64,000 nucleotides of DNA from Hydrogenovibrio marinus (GTDB taxonomy: Bacteria > Pseudomonadota > Gammaproteobacteria > Thiomicrospirales > Thiomicrospiraceae). Below, in pieces: positions 20,067 through 29,984 of the stretch (position 1 is the stretch's first letter; every line of letters starts with the position of its first letter). Under the pieces are notes generated by a model that was not told where the DNA came from, did no database searches, and saw only the letters and a program-made list of their open reading frames with translations. A program made the position numbers and the translations under genes. The stretch covers positions 372,001 to 436,000 of the forward strand of contig NZ_AP020335.1 in assembly GCF_013340845.1 (NCBI RefSeq), in the 5' to 3' direction.

Positions 20067-20837
20067 ATGTCAAAGTTATTTGATACACATTGCCATTTCA
20101 TCGATTTCGACATCGATACCATAACCAGTCTCATCCCCTTACTTTCCCATATAGAGCTCTTGTCAGTTTCAAAGTCACCAGAAGATTGGTTGCCGAATAT
20201 TGATATTTCTTCTAATTATCAGAATATTTACCCTGCATTGGGTATTCATCCTTGGTTTGTTCGGAACAGTCATTCGCTTGAAGATGATTTGATTAGGCTT
20301 GATGAACTCGTTAGTTCAGAACACATAAAAGTGCTTGGTGAAATAGGCCTGGATTTTGCAGAGGAATATCTTTCAACGCAGTCAATACAGGAACGCTATT
20401 TTGCTGCTCAAGTTGAGCTTTCAGCCAAGCGGGGATTGTCGTTATCAATACACTGCAGAAAGGCATTTGATGCGGTTTTATCTGAACTAAAGGAAAATAA
20501 TATTGAACGTGCTGTTATGCATGGCTTTTCTGGTTCACATGAGCAAGCGAAGCCATTCATTGAAATGGGATATAAGTTAGGAGTTGGGCCTCAGGTGTTA
20601 AATCTTCAGTCGACTAAATACGAAAAACTGGTAAAGTATGCGCCACTCGATTCTCTTGTGCTTGAAACCGACGCTCCATATTCAAAATTTGGTTCCGAAA
20701 TGAATTTACCACAACGTCTGCAAGCTATTTCAGAGCGGATTGCAGCAATAAAAATGGTTTCATTGGAAGAAGTTGTGAGCACAAGTTACAACTCTGCTCG
20801 GCTAATTTTAGGATTGAATAATCATGATGCTGAATAA
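20067..20837 (+). CDS. TatD-family metal-dependent hydrolase
   Basis: TIM-barrel metal-dependent nuclease/hydrolase of the TatD family, 256 aa. The metal ligands are all in place: H8 and H10 (DTHCHF), E92 (GEIGLDF), H129 (SIHCRK), H152 (MHGFSG) and D202 (ETDAPY). E. coli TatD and YcfH have 3'-5' exonuclease or DNase activity; the substrate here is unknown. The ATG at 20067 is the only start that keeps the HxH motif, yet it has no Shine-Dalgarno sequence because the rplQ terminator lies directly in front. Its last 14 bases overlap tcdA. Confidence 0.88.
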   Translation: MSKLFDTHCHFIDFDIDTITSLIPLLSHIELLSVSKSPEDWLPNIDISSNYQNIYPALGIHPWFVRNSHSLEDDLIRLDELVSSEHIKVLGEIGLDFAEEYLSTQSIQERYFAAQVELSAKRGLSLSIHCRKAFDAVLSELKENNIERAVMHGFSGSHEQAKPFIEMGYKLGVGPQVLNLQSTKYEKLVKYAPLDSLVLETDAPYSKFGSEMNLPQRLQAISERIAAIKMVSLEEVVSTSYNSARLILGLNNHDAE

Positions 20838-21546
20838 TCCACTATTTGAACGTAGCTTGCTAGTATTTGGTGAAGATGGAATTAATTCACTAGTTCATTC
20901 GCATGTACTTGTCGCGGGTGTTGGTGGAGTCGGAGGCTTTGTTATCGAAGCATTAGCCCGAGCTGGTGTAGGCAAATTGACTATTGTTGACCATGATAAA
21001 GTTTCCCCATCAAATATGAACCGGCAGATTATTGCCTTAAGCTCTACATTGGGACAAAACAAAGCTGCAGTGATGAAACAGCGTATTTTGGACATTAATC
21101 CAACTTGCGATATTGAGGTGATTCAGAGCTTTTTAAAACCAGAAGATATGGATGGTTTACTTAGTCAACCCTATGATTACGTGGTGGATGCTATTGATAG
21201 CTTGAATTGTAAAGTTAACCTGGTATCCACTGCTCTCGAAAAGGGCTATAAAGTGATTGCTAGCATGGGCGCGGGGCGAAGGGTTGATCCGACAAAGATA
21301 CTGATGACGGATCTAAACAAAACTCATACTTGTGGACTAGCACGCCAAGTAAGGCAGCGTTTGAGAAAGCAGGGCTATAGAAAAGGACTGACAGTTGTGT
21401 TTTCTACTGAGCTACCCAAAGCACCTGGCCCTATGGAGTCAATAGAAGGGGCAAGAGGGCGCGTTGTCAATGGTACCGCCAGCTATATGCCGGGTATGTT
21501 TGGTTTGATGATCGCTGGTAAGGTTATTCAGGATTTGGCGGAGTAA
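20824..21546 (+). CDS. tcdA: tRNA threonylcarbamoyladenosine dehydratase
   Basis: E1-like ATP-dependent enzyme that cyclises t6A37 of ANN-decoding tRNAs to ct6A (CsdL/YgdL family). 240 aa. The nucleotide-binding GVGGVGG is at 32-38, the adenylation Arg in NMNRQI follows, and the family-specific HTCGLARQVRQRLRKQG and ASYMPGMFG segments are present; the CxxC zinc pair of MoeB is lacking. It overlaps the TatD-like gene by 14 bases, so the two are probably co-translated. A TTAGGA site precedes the tandem ATGs. Confidence 0.93.
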   Translation: MMLNNPLFERSLLVFGEDGINSLVHSHVLVAGVGGVGGFVIEALARAGVGKLTIVDHDKVSPSNMNRQIIALSSTLGQNKAAVMKQRILDINPTCDIEVIQSFLKPEDMDGLLSQPYDYVVDAIDSLNCKVNLVSTALEKGYKVIASMGAGRRVDPTKILMTDLNKTHTCGLARQVRQRLRKQGYRKGLTVVFSTELPKAPGPMESIEGARGRVVNGTASYMPGMFGLMIAGKVIQDLAE

Positions 21547-21562
21547 AGACCGTCTGTCATAT

Positions 21563-22330
21563 CTAGTAGAGAAGCTGATAAAGTCCTTCTTGGCGAACTT
21601 TCATATTCGCTCTCTTTATAACGCCGTGTTTCTGGAATTCATTGATTAGTGCTTTGATGTTTCGCCTAGTGTCAGGCAAATTCATGCCAGGTTTCAGTTC
21701 AGGTGAATAAAGTAATTTTAGAAACATATAGTCTAGTCCTGATAATAACTCTATCTTACTGACATCATTAGCAATCGATGGGTAAACCCAATCCGAGTCA
21801 TTAGGTAACCCCATGATTTGTGTAAGTTCTTCAACAACACAAGCCGGTAGCAGCCCTTTAGTCATAGCATAGTCAATAGGGATGACTACCACAGCGCCAT
21901 CAATTTCGTGACGTTTATTTTTGTGAATTGTTGCCATGCAGTTACTCTCAGTTGATAGGTTCGGCTGCTTGCTCTCGGTGTATTTCTTGATAACGTCTTT
22001 GTAATATTTATCTTTGGTAATGTAGATTTTTAGATTGGCAGGGTGGTTGTTGTTTGCGGCCGAGATGTCATGGCGAGTAATATGCTTCAATTGCCTCATG
22101 TGAACATCAATCATTTGTTTGGCAGGGGCATAGGGCTTCAGATGAAGAAAAATTGTCTGGTAGCGAATGGGGGTAACCCATTTATTGACTCTCATGTCTG
22201 AAGGTTGATATTCATTTTTTAAGGCAATCTCTATAAACGCTTTTTCAATATAGGCTGGCTTTTGCCAGCTATTAGGATCAGTGCTTCCCATTAAGATTAG
22301 GGAAAAAGCGATGATATAGAGATTTTTCAT
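21563..22330 (-). CDS. Secreted protein of the DUF2927 type
   Basis: Unknown function. 255 aa with a probable N-terminal signal peptide (hydrophobic stretch IIAFSLILMG within the first 17 residues). The C-terminal part matches what I recall of DUF2927: a Cys followed by VVEELTQIMGLPNDSD, then SIANDVSKIELLSGLDYMFLKLLYSPELKPGM. The conserved E-E and N-D pairs hint at metal binding but there is no HExxH. It lies 11 bases downstream of uvrA on the same strand, and may be co-transcribed. The family call is from memory of the motif. Confidence 0.65.
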   Translation of the reverse strand: MKNLYIIAFSLILMGSTDPNSWQKPAYIEKAFIEIALKNEYQPSDMRVNKWVTPIRYQTIFLHLKPYAPAKQMIDVHMRQLKHITRHDISAANNNHPANLKIYITKDKYYKDVIKKYTESKQPNLSTESNCMATIHKNKRHEIDGAVVVIPIDYAMTKGLLPACVVEELTQIMGLPNDSDWVYPSIANDVSKIELLSGLDYMFLKLLYSPELKPGMNLPDTRRNIKALINEFQKHGVIKRANMKVRQEGLYQLLY

Positions 22331-22341
22331 GGTGAAAGTTG

Positions 22342-25155
22342 TCAGGTCATATTTAATAGCGGCTTTAAGTAATGTCCTGTATGTGAGCGCTCTGTCCCTG
22401 CAATTTCTTCCGGCGTGCCAGTGGCAATGATTTCACCGCCGCCTGAACCGCCCTCTGGGCCAAGGTCCACAATCCAATCAGCCGTTTTAATGACATCTAG
22501 ATTATGCTCGATAATGACAATGGTATTACCTTGGTCGCGCAAGTTTCTAATGACTTGGAGCAGCAGTTCAATATCGTGAAAGTGCAGGCCTGTTGTTGGT
22601 TCATCGAGAATGTAGAGCGTATTGCCGGTATCACGTTTAGAGAGTTCCTTGGCAAGCTTGACGCGTTGAGCCTCGCCTCCAGAAAGCGTTGTAGCACTCT
22701 GCCCAAGTTTGATATACCCAAGACCAACTTCCATTAACATTTGCAGTTTACGAGCAATGACTGGGATAGCATCGAAGAATGCACGGGCATCCTCAACAGT
22801 CATGTCCAAGATTTCATGAATGTTTTTGCCTTTGTATTCGATCTGTAAGGTTTCTCTGTTGTAGCGAGCGCCATTACAAGTGTCGCAGGCGACATAAACA
22901 TCGGGCAGAAAGTGCATTTCCACTTTGAGCACGCCGTCACCTTGGCATGCCTCACAGCGCCCTCCCTTAACGTTGAAGCTGAATCTACCTGGCGTGTAGC
23001 CGCGCGTGCGAGCTTCTGGAGTGGCAGACATCAGTTCTCGAATAGGGGTGAAGAGTCCAGTATAGGTAGCAGGATTTGAGCGAGGTGTTCTTCCAATTGG
23101 GCTTTGATCAATATTGACGACTTTATCAAAGTGCTCAAGCCCCATGACTTTCTTATAGGGTGCAGCTTCCAGTTGAGCATTATTAAGCTTGGTTGCCGTA
23201 ATTTTGTAGAGCGTCTCGTTGATGAGTGTTGATTTTCCAGACCCTGAAACGCCCGTGATACAGGTGAGTAATCCTGCTGGTATTTCCAGGGTAACATCCT
23301 GCAAATTGTTGCCAGAGGCACCCTCAATGGTTAAAACTTTTTTAGGGTAGGGTAGGCGGTCGCTAGGCACTTCTATTTTGCGTGTGCCGCATAGGTATTG
23401 TCCCGTTAATGAAGCAGGCGTTGCCATGACTTCTTCTGGTGTACCCTGAGCCATAATTCGGCCGCCATGAATACCGGCGCCAGGGCCAATGTCTAGCACA
23501 TAGTCAGCCGCGCGAATAGCATCTTCATCATGTTCAACAACGATGACAGTGTTTCCTAAGTCTCTTAGGTGTGTCAGGGTGTTGAGAAGTCGATCATTGT
23601 CACGCTGGTGTAGCCCAATCGAGGGTTCATCCAAAACATACATGACGCCGACAAGCCCCGCTCCGATTTGGGATGCTAAGCGGATGCGTTGTGCCTCACC
23701 ACCGGACAGGGTGTCAGCACTTCTGCCGAGCGTTAAATAATTCAAACCGACATTCACAAGAAACGATAAGCGGTCATGTACTTCTTTAATGATTTTTTGC
23801 GCAATTTGTCCTTTGGTGCCTTCTAGGGTAAGGCTTGAAAAGAAGTCGTGTAATTGCCCAACTGGAAGCTCTGTTAAGCTAGGTAGCGAATGGTCTTGTA
23901 CAAAGACATTGCGTGCCGCTTCATTTAGTCTTGTGCCATGGCAGCTGCTACAAGGTTGGGAGATGCGATACTTGTCTAGTTCGTCTCTAACGCTTTTGCT
24001 TTCAGTTTCAGTAAAGCGTCGTTCCATGTTAGGAATGACACCCTCAAAACGACGGGTGTCTGAATAGCGGCCATGCGGCAGTGGAAGCTTTTCCCTACCT
24101 GAGCCAAAGAGAATGACTTGCTGATGTTTTTCGGAAAGCTCATTCCAAGGTGTTTCAATATCGAATTTGTAATGATCCGCAACCGCTTTCAGAATGTCAT
24201 AGTAATATTTGTGTCTTCTGTCCCATCCTCGAATAGCGCCCCCCGCTAAACTAAGGTCAGGGTGGATAATAACTTTGTTTGGATCAAAGCTTTCTTTGAT
24301 TCCCAAACCATCACAAGTTGGGCAGGCACCGTGCGGATTGTTGAATGAAAAAATTCTGGGCTCCAACTCTGGAACGGAATAACCACAATGTGGGCATGAG
24401 AAACGTTCGGAGAACAATAACTCAAAATCATCACTCTCATCCATAGGCACCACCTGGGCAATGCCGTCTGCAAGGTGTAACGCTGTTTCAAAAGACTCTG
24501 CCAGACGTTGCTTAATGTCGTCACGAATCTTGAAGCGGTCGACAACGACTTCAATATTGTGTTTGATGTTTTTGTCCAGCTCTATCGAACCGTCTAGTTC
24601 CATCAGCGTGCCATTGATTCTGGCACGAATATACCCCTGAGCTTGCAGTTCATTGAGGAGGTTGATATGTGTACCTTTCTTGCCTCTTACAACAGGCGCG
24701 ATAAGCAAGCACTTAGTTCCCTCAGGCAGCTCAAGTGTGTGATCAACCATTTGGCTAACCGTTTGCGCTTCCAGGTCGCAACCATGTGTTGGGCAGCGAG
24801 GTGTTCCTGCGCGGGCAAATAACAGCCTTAAATAGTCATAGACTTCGGTTACGGTTCCCACTGTAGAGCGGGGGTTGTGAGAGGTCGATTTCTGTTCAAT
24901 AGAAATTGCAGGAGAAAGCCCTTCGATATGGTCTATATCAGGTTTGTCCATCATGGATAAGAACTGGCGCGCATAGGCTGATAGTGACTCAACATAGCGC
25001 CGCTGACCTTCCGCATAAATAGTATCAAATGCTAGAGAAGACTTGCCAGAGCCGGATAATCCAGTGATGACAATCAACTTATCTCTAGGAAGTATGACGT
25101 CAATGTTTTTAAGGTTATGGGTTCTGGCTCCACGGACGATAATTTCTTCTAGCAT
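22342..25155 (-). CDS. uvrA: Excinuclease ABC subunit A
   Basis: Damage-recognition ATPase of nucleotide excision repair, working with UvrB. From ATG 25155 it is 937 aa (E. coli 940), starting [17 protein letters not shown]; the frame is open 12 codons further up but those residues are not family-like. Two ABC modules: Walker A GLSGSGKS (32-39) and GVSGSGKS in the second half, each with LSGGEAQR. Zinc modules CPHC...CPTC and CEAC...CDTC are intact. No SOS box (CTG-N10-CAG) was seen in the upstream gap, unlike E. coli. Confidence 0.98.
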   Translation of the reverse strand: MLEEIIVRGARTHNLKNIDVILPRDKLIVITGLSGSGKSSLAFDTIYAEGQRRYVESLSAYARQFLSMMDKPDIDHIEGLSPAISIEQKSTSHNPRSTVGTVTEVYDYLRLLFARAGTPRCPTHGCDLEAQTVSQMVDHTLELPEGTKCLLIAPVVRGKKGTHINLLNELQAQGYIRARINGTLMELDGSIELDKNIKHNIEVVVDRFKIRDDIKQRLAESFETALHLADGIAQVVPMDESDDFELLFSERFSCPHCGYSVPELEPRIFSFNNPHGACPTCDGLGIKESFDPNKVIIHPDLSLAGGAIRGWDRRHKYYYDILKAVADHYKFDIETPWNELSEKHQQVILFGSGREKLPLPHGRYSDTRRFEGVIPNMERRFTETESKSVRDELDKYRISQPCSSCHGTRLNEAARNVFVQDHSLPSLTELPVGQLHDFFSSLTLEGTKGQIAQKIIKEVHDRLSFLVNVGLNYLTLGRSADTLSGGEAQRIRLASQIGAGLVGVMYVLDEPSIGLHQRDNDRLLNTLTHLRDLGNTVIVVEHDEDAIRAADYVLDIGPGAGIHGGRIMAQGTPEEVMATPASLTGQYLCGTRKIEVPSDRLPYPKKVLTIEGASGNNLQDVTLEIPAGLLTCITGVSGSGKSTLINETLYKITATKLNNAQLEAAPYKKVMGLEHFDKVVNIDQSPIGRTPRSNPATYTGLFTPIRELMSATPEARTRGYTPGRFSFNVKGGRCEACQGDGVLKVEMHFLPDVYVACDTCNGARYNRETLQIEYKGKNIHEILDMTVEDARAFFDAIPVIARKLQMLMEVGLGYIKLGQSATTLSGGEAQRVKLAKELSKRDTGNTLYILDEPTTGLHFHDIELLLQVIRNLRDQGNTIVIIEHNLDVIKTADWIVDLGPEGGSGGGEIIATGTPEEIAGTERSHTGHYLKPLLNMT

Positions 25156-25340
25156 AAAAGGGGACTCAAAACGATTAATCAAAACAATCATTATAGCAAA
25201 AAGCAGGGTTCTTCAATCCTTTAAACCTCGGCCTTTGTTATAATTCGACGCGTATTCGTCTTGTGCTGTGGCGGCTGAGAAAGCGATTTCAGTAAACGGA
25301 TTTAACAAACGAATTTCAATGGAACAGATTAGGAAAAGAC

Positions 25341-26729
25341 ATGACCTCAGAGAATCAGACAATGCAACCTATGGAAAAACGCGCAGCCCTTTCAGTGTCC
25401 GGTATTTTTGCGACGCGAATGTTGGGTTTGTTCATGATTTTCCCGGTGTTTGCTATTTTTGCTCAGCAAGAGTTTAAAGATGTTACCGGTACTCAGATCG
25501 GTATTGCGATGGGTATTTATGGCTTAACACAGGCATTTTTACAAATTCCTTATGGGGTGCTGTCTGATCGCTTTGGACGTAAACCACTGATTATTGCCGG
25601 TATGCTGGTGTTTATGTTTGGTTCCATTGTCTGTGCCATGGCGGATTCGATTGAAATGATGATTGTGGGTCGAGCGATTCAGGGTATGGGCGCGGTAGCA
25701 GCTGTTTTGATGGCGACTGTTGCGGATTTGGTGACGGAGCAATTTCGTTTAAGGGCCATGTCGATCGTTGGGATGACCATTGGTTTTTCATTTACCTTGT
25801 CGCTGATTATTGGGCCGATTTTGGGTGAGCTGTTCGGTGTTCGAGGTATTTTCTGGGTGATTGCCCTGTTGGCTTTGGCGGGTATCTTTTTGGTTATTTT
25901 CGCGGTGCCGAAAATTGAACATCAGTCTTTCCAGCGTGAAGCGGAGGTTGACCCGAGCCAATTTAAAGATGTATTGAAAAACACACAGCTACTTCGACTG
26001 GATATGGGTGTGTTTGTTCTTCATTCCATTTTGACGGCGATGTTTGTGGTGGTGCCATTGATGATCCGAGATACTGCGCATTTGGATTCAATACATGATT
26101 GGGAGTTGTATTTGCCAGTGATGTTGCTGTCTTTTGTGTTGATGGTGCCGTTTATTATCATGGCGGAATCCAAAGGCAAGATGAAAGAGATTTTTGTCGG
26201 ATCAATCGTTACCATCGGGTTGGTACAGGTTGCACTGTTAAGTTTCTCCGGGGGGTATTGGCCAATTTTCCTAATCTTGATGGTTTTCTTCACGGCATTT
26301 AACTTGTTAGAAGCATCTTTGCCATCACTGGTGGTAAAACTGTCACCCGCTGACAAAAAAGGGACGGCAAGCGGCGTGTTCTCCAGTAGTCAGTTTTTTG
26401 GTGCTGCACTAGGTGGTTTTGTCGGTGGTTGGATGTATCAGCATCATGGCATTGAAGGGGTCTTCCTGTTTACATCTGCTATTGCGTTGTTGTGGGCAGC
26501 GGTTGCTGCGACCATGCAAAAACCATTGCCATTGAGTATTGCTTCTGTGCCAATTCAAGGTATTGTGATGCAAGGCGATGTACCTGCCCTTACTCAGCAG
26601 CTGCTGGCCTATGACGGTGTTCACGAAGTGGTATTTGTTCTGTCTGAAAATCGCGTGTTTTTCAAGATAGATCGCAAGAAAATTGATGAAGTTGGACTGA
26701 TCAATTACCTTGAACGAGGATTGGCTTGA
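25341..26729 (+). CDS. MFS transporter with C-terminal YAM-like domain (YajR-like)
   Basis: Inner-membrane transporter of the major facilitator superfamily, 462 aa, about 12 membrane segments. The motif GVLSDRFGRKPLIIAG between segments 2 and 3 is the MFS motif A. The last ~70 residues after segment 12 (from QGIVMQGD to the end) form a soluble ferredoxin-like domain like the YAM domain of E. coli YajR, and the overall sequence aligns well with YajR. The substrate is unknown. Divergent from uvrA across a 185-base gap with a TATAAT at 25239-25244. Upstream of ssb. Confidence 0.85.
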   Translation: MTSENQTMQPMEKRAALSVSGIFATRMLGLFMIFPVFAIFAQQEFKDVTGTQIGIAMGIYGLTQAFLQIPYGVLSDRFGRKPLIIAGMLVFMFGSIVCAMADSIEMMIVGRAIQGMGAVAAVLMATVADLVTEQFRLRAMSIVGMTIGFSFTLSLIIGPILGELFGVRGIFWVIALLALAGIFLVIFAVPKIEHQSFQREAEVDPSQFKDVLKNTQLLRLDMGVFVLHSILTAMFVVVPLMIRDTAHLDSIHDWELYLPVMLLSFVLMVPFIIMAESKGKMKEIFVGSIVTIGLVQVALLSFSGGYWPIFLILMVFFTAFNLLEASLPSLVVKLSPADKKGTASGVFSSSQFFGAALGGFVGGWMYQHHGIEGVFLFTSAIALLWAAVAATMQKPLPLSIASVPIQGIVMQGDVPALTQQLLAYDGVHEVVFVLSENRVFFKIDRKKIDEVGLINYLERGLA

Positions 26730-26805
26730 AAATTCCAAACATGGTGAAACACCCTTCGCTATAATAAATGGCTAAATGATCGAGAAAAGATAATTCGATA
26801 GTGAC

Positions 26806-26820
26806 AATCTGCCAGGTTGG
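26806..26820 (-). repeat. Dispersed repeat copy 1 (CCAACCTGGCAGAT), upstream of ssb
   Basis: The minus strand reads the full 14-bp consensus CCAACCTGGCAGAT. It lies in the gap between the YajR-like gene and ssb. See the finding on this repeat. Confidence 0.7.
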
Positions 26821-26864
26821 CTGCATCAATCAAGCTGGAATGAACATAAGACGGAGTGTAAATC

Positions 26865-27434
26865 GTGAGAGGAGTGAATAAAGTCATTTTGGTTGGAACC
26901 CTTGGACGGGATCCAGAAATGAAATATGCGGCGAATGGCAACGCGATTGCCAATTTAAGCATTGCGACATCTGAAAACTGGACAGATAAAAACTCCGGGC
27001 AGAAGCAAGAGAAAACCGAATGGCACAGGGTTGTTATTTTTGGAAAGCTTGCTGAAATCGCAGGACAGTATCTCACGAAGGGTTCTCAAGTTTATCTTGA
27101 AGGCAAGTTGCAGACCCGTAAATGGCAAGATCAAAACTCTGGGCAAGATCGTTACTCAACGGAAGTTGTGGTTGATTTTAGTGGACAAATGCAAATGCTT
27201 GGTGGTGGTAATCGTCAAGGAGATGCAGCATTTGGACAAGCTCCAGGCGGTATGTCACCAGGAATGGGTGGGCAACCTTCTTCTATGCCACCAGCAGGAC
27301 AAGGGTTTGCGCCACAACAAGCTACGCCTAACTATGGGCAAGCACCGCAGCCGATGCAACATCAAGCCCCGCCGATGCAACAAGCACCAGCCTATCCTGA
27401 AAATGACTTTGGTGACGATGACGTTCCGTTCTGA
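26865..27434 (+). CDS. ssb: Single-stranded DNA-binding protein
   Basis: Tetrameric OB-fold protein that coats single-stranded DNA in replication, repair and recombination. 189 aa: OB fold at about 1-110 ([31 protein letters not shown]), a Gly/Gln/Pro/Met-rich linker, and the acidic tip DDDVPF that binds partner proteins. The start is GTG 26865, behind a GGAGTG site. A TATAAT at 26760-26765 may drive it, but I see no matching -35 and no SOS box. Divergently organised with uvrA as in many Gammaproteobacteria, but with the transporter in between. Confidence 0.98.
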   Translation: MRGVNKVILVGTLGRDPEMKYAANGNAIANLSIATSENWTDKNSGQKQEKTEWHRVVIFGKLAEIAGQYLTKGSQVYLEGKLQTRKWQDQNSGQDRYSTEVVVDFSGQMQMLGGGNRQGDAAFGQAPGGMSPGMGGQPSSMPPAGQGFAPQQATPNYGQAPQPMQHQAPPMQQAPAYPENDFGDDDVPF

Positions 27435-27470
27435 AAAATACAATAGTTCATTTTGTTGATTAAAAATATT

Positions 27471-27497
27471 AAAACCCCTTTTTGAAGGGGTTTTTTT
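27471..27497 (+). terminator. ssb terminator
   Basis: Perfect 10-bp stem AAAACCCCTT (27471-27480) and AAGGGGTTTT (27485-27494), loop TTTG, with the T run continuing to 27497. Confidence 0.9.
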
Positions 27498-27538
27498 ATG
27501 GATATTGAAAATTTATTCGAAAAATTAATGTTGATAGG

Positions 27539-27564
27539 AAAGCCTCGTTAATCGAGGTTTTTTT
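27539..27564 (+). terminator. Second hairpin terminator downstream of ssb
   Basis: CCTCG (27543-27547) and CGAGG (27553-27557) around TTAAT, extended by A/T pairs, then seven T. Forms a tandem terminator with the one 45 bases upstream. Confidence 0.8.
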
Positions 27565-27642
27565 GTAAGTGAAAATTCTTTTTGTTTTGCTTAAGTAAGC
27601 TTGTTCTCTGCCGATAAGTTTTTACAGAGGGAGATTGAGTTT

Positions 27643-28263
27643 ATGAAGAAGCAAGACATTACCAAGGGATTAAAATATTTCTTCAAAAAATTGGAGAAAA
27701 AATCCGCTGAGCTTGACGAGGAAAGGGCTTCCTTTGTTGCCTCAAGCCGTGATGTGCCTTTTGATCAGGTAGAGACTTTTTCTCGTGCTTTGATGACGCA
27801 GAACATCTTTATTCATACGGTTGGGGTGAATGGTAAGCATGAGTCAACGATTTTATCGAAAGCCATGTTCAGTATCAATAAGGTGGTTCGATTGTATTAT
27901 TCCACGAGTTTTGATGAGTCGGTTCAAGGTTATATTCGTTTGAGACCATGTTATAAGCAGCAATTAATTGTGGTTGAGCGTATGCATGGCTACAGGCCAA
28001 AACCTGAACTATTGTATGCGAGCATTGATGAGTGTCATGTCATTCGTTTTTTCTCGAATTGGATTGCAAAACGCATTGATTGGAATAAAACCAAAATCGG
28101 TAATCTTGATTTGTATAAGCGTTTTAAAGAAGTTGAGCGTCAGGAATACGAAGAGAGAGTTGCAGAAGAAATCGCGCAGTTGGAAGCGATGGAGTTACAA
28201 AAGACCCTTGATAAGCATTTTGGCAAAGAAAGCCGTTTGCCAATTAGGAACATGGCACCTTGA
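27643..28263 (+). CDS. Hypothetical protein, 206 aa
   Basis: I do not recognise this gene. Translation most likely starts at ATG 27643 with a GAGGGAG site 9 bases upstream; an earlier TTG (27601) has no such support. The product is soluble, without signal peptide or membrane segment. Both ends are charged and probably helical (KYFFKKLEKKSAELDEER near the start; VERQEYEERVAEEIAQLEAMELQ near the end, likely coiled coil). The middle (about 60-150) has alternating hydrophobic strands. Preceded by a tandem terminator and followed, 15 bases later, by the convergent ispB end, so it is probably monocistronic. Confidence 0.8.
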   Translation: MKKQDITKGLKYFFKKLEKKSAELDEERASFVASSRDVPFDQVETFSRALMTQNIFIHTVGVNGKHESTILSKAMFSINKVVRLYYSTSFDESVQGYIRLRPCYKQQLIVVERMHGYRPKPELLYASIDECHVIRFFSNWIAKRIDWNKTKIGNLDLYKRFKEVERQEYEERVAEEIAQLEAMELQKTLDKHFGKESRLPIRNMAP

Positions 28264-28278
28264 TTGGATGACATGGAT

Positions 28279-29244
28279 TTAGTGGTTACGATTGACTGCT
28301 AAGTCCGCCAAACTGGTTAAGGCTGTTTTAAATGCAGATTCTGGTAGTGATCCGATTGCTTGCTTAGCTTTTTCAGCTTCTTCCTTTGCAAAGCGGACGG
28401 TGTAGTCGATTGCACCACTGTTTTGAATGATTTCCGTCACTTCCTTGAGTAGCTTTAGCCCTTCAGTTTCGATTGCTCTACGGATAATCTGTTTTTGGTC
28501 TTCCGATCCATTTTCCAGAACATAAATCAAAGGCAGGGTCGGCTTCCCTTCGGCTAGGTCGTCACCGATGTTTTTGCCGAGTTCTTCTTCATCCGCCATA
28601 TAGTCCAACGCATCGTCAATTAGCTGGAAAGCTGCTCCCAGGTGTTTGCCGTATAGAGTGAAAGCCGTTTCGTACTCTGGGGTGTTCGCCAGTACTGGTC
28701 CTAAAAGAGCAGCGGCTTCGAATAGTTTTGCTGTTTTTCGATGGATGACTTCCAGGTAGCGTTCCGCGGTCGTGTCGGCATCATGACAATTCAATAACTG
28801 AAGTACTTCTCCCTCTGCTATGACATTGGTGGTCTCTGAGAGGATTTCCATGATGCGCATCGAACCCGGTTCAACCATCATTTCAAAGGATCGGGAATAA
28901 AGGAAGTCACCAACCAGCACGCTTGCTGCATTGCCCCAAACTTCATTAGCGGTCTTGTTGCCTCGACGAGTGGAGGACTCATCAACAACATCGTCATGCA
29001 AAAGTGTTGATGTGTGGATAAACTCGATGACCGCAGCCATATTGTGATGTTGGCTGCCTTGATATCCACAAGTTCTGGCGGATAAAAGAACCAGCAAGGG
29101 TCTAAGGCGTTTACCACCACTATTGATGATGTAGTGTCCGATTTGATTAATCAAAACAACATCTGAGGCCAAACGGTTTAGAATCAAATCATCCATTTGT
29201 TTGATGTCATCAATAATCAGTGCGCGAATATCGTTAAGAGTCAT
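28279..29244 (-). CDS. ispB: Octaprenyl diphosphate synthase (trans-polyprenyl synthase)
   Basis: Condenses isopentenyl diphosphate units onto farnesyl diphosphate to make the side chain of ubiquinone. 321 aa. Both Asp-rich motifs are present: DDVVD (84-88) with the following RRG, and DDALDYMADEEELGKNIGDD around 211-230; GGKRLRPLLV is at 43-52. The chain length (C40) is inferred from the orthologue next to rplU in E. coli. Divergent from rplU across a 337-base gap. Confidence 0.93.
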   Translation of the reverse strand: MTLNDIRALIIDDIKQMDDLILNRLASDVVLINQIGHYIINSGGKRLRPLLVLLSARTCGYQGSQHHNMAAVIEFIHTSTLLHDDVVDESSTRRGNKTANEVWGNAASVLVGDFLYSRSFEMMVEPGSMRIMEILSETTNVIAEGEVLQLLNCHDADTTAERYLEVIHRKTAKLFEAAALLGPVLANTPEYETAFTLYGKHLGAAFQLIDDALDYMADEEELGKNIGDDLAEGKPTLPLIYVLENGSEDQKQIIRRAIETEGLKLLKEVTEIIQNSGAIDYTVRFAKEEAEKAKQAIGSLPESAFKTALTSLADLAVNRNH

Positions 29245-29581
29245 AGAGTTTTATTAGAATATAAATAAGTTTGCAAAGTTTATTATGAATGAGGGTCGGA
29301 TTCAAAGCTTTCATATGGAAAAGGGTATAATTAATGAAGAAATGATGAGGGGATTTATCATTCGTATTAATTAGTTAGATTTTTTTTGAAATTCAATTGA
29401 CCTAAGTTTAAAAACTCATTATAATCCCGCCTTTGCCGTAATTTGGCGTGAAATACAGAATTTAAAAAAATTTCTGAAAAGTAGTCCTTTGAGCCATTGT
29501 AGCAGTAGGTCGGGAAAAACGACTGGATGAGTTGGCTATTTGGGATGTTTCAGGTAACTATGAAACCGGGAGTTTCCAAGA
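29245..29581. other. ispB-rplU divergent intergenic region with rplU leader
   Basis: 337 bases without a gene. The left part must hold the ispB promoter (minus strand), though I cannot place it convincingly. The right part holds the rplU promoter at 29397-29425 and a leader of about 150 bases. That leader can fold locally: an A/T-rich hairpin around 29457-29478 and a perfect 6-bp stem GTTTCA/TGAAAC at 29547-29552 and 29561-29566, just before the GGGAG ribosome-binding site. Confidence 0.5.
29397..29425 (+). promoter_or_regulatory. rplU-rpmA promoter (sigma70 type)
   Basis: TTGACC (29397-29402), 17-base spacer, perfect TATAAT (29420-29425). Predicted start near 29432 gives a leader of about 150 bases before rplU. 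Confidence 0.75.
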
Positions 29582-29896
29582 ATGTATGCGGTAATTAAAA
29601 CCGGTGGTAAGCAATATAGAGTCCGTGAAGGTCAAGTATTGAAAGTTGAATCCCTAAACGCAAGTGAAGGTGATGCAATTGAATTTGACCAGGTTATGAT
29701 GGTTGGTGAAGGTGCTGATGTTAAAGTTGGTGCTCCACTTGTTGAAGGCGCTAAAGTTGCTGCAACTGTTAAGTCTAACGGTCGTGGTAAAAAAGTGACG
29801 ATCATCAAATTCCGTCGTCGTAAGAACAAATCACGTTCTAAGCAAGGCCATCGTCAAAACTATACTGAAGTAGTAATCGGTAAGATTTCTGCTTAA
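29582..29896 (+). CDS. rplU: 50S ribosomal protein L21
   Basis: 23S rRNA-binding protein of the 50S subunit, 104 aa (103 in E. coli). [18 protein letters not shown] and the basic [23 protein letters not shown] segment are diagnostic. GGGAG precedes the ATG by 8-9 bases. Operon with rpmA. Confidence 0.98.
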   Translation: MYAVIKTGGKQYRVREGQVLKVESLNASEGDAIEFDQVMMVGEGADVKVGAPLVEGAKVAATVKSNGRGKKVTIIKFRRRKNKSRSKQGHRQNYTEVVIGKISA

Positions 29897-29984
29897 TACT
29901 CTGAGTTAGATACTTAGATTTCGATTAATAGAACTTGAGCTACTTCTGAGTAGGGGGTAGACAGGTTAACAGGAGATTGTCACC

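Noticed and set aside
25156-26864. SOS control of uvrA and ssb
   Set aside because: No CTGT-N8-ACAG type LexA box was found in either upstream gap; LexA control may exist with another motif but nothing here shows it.
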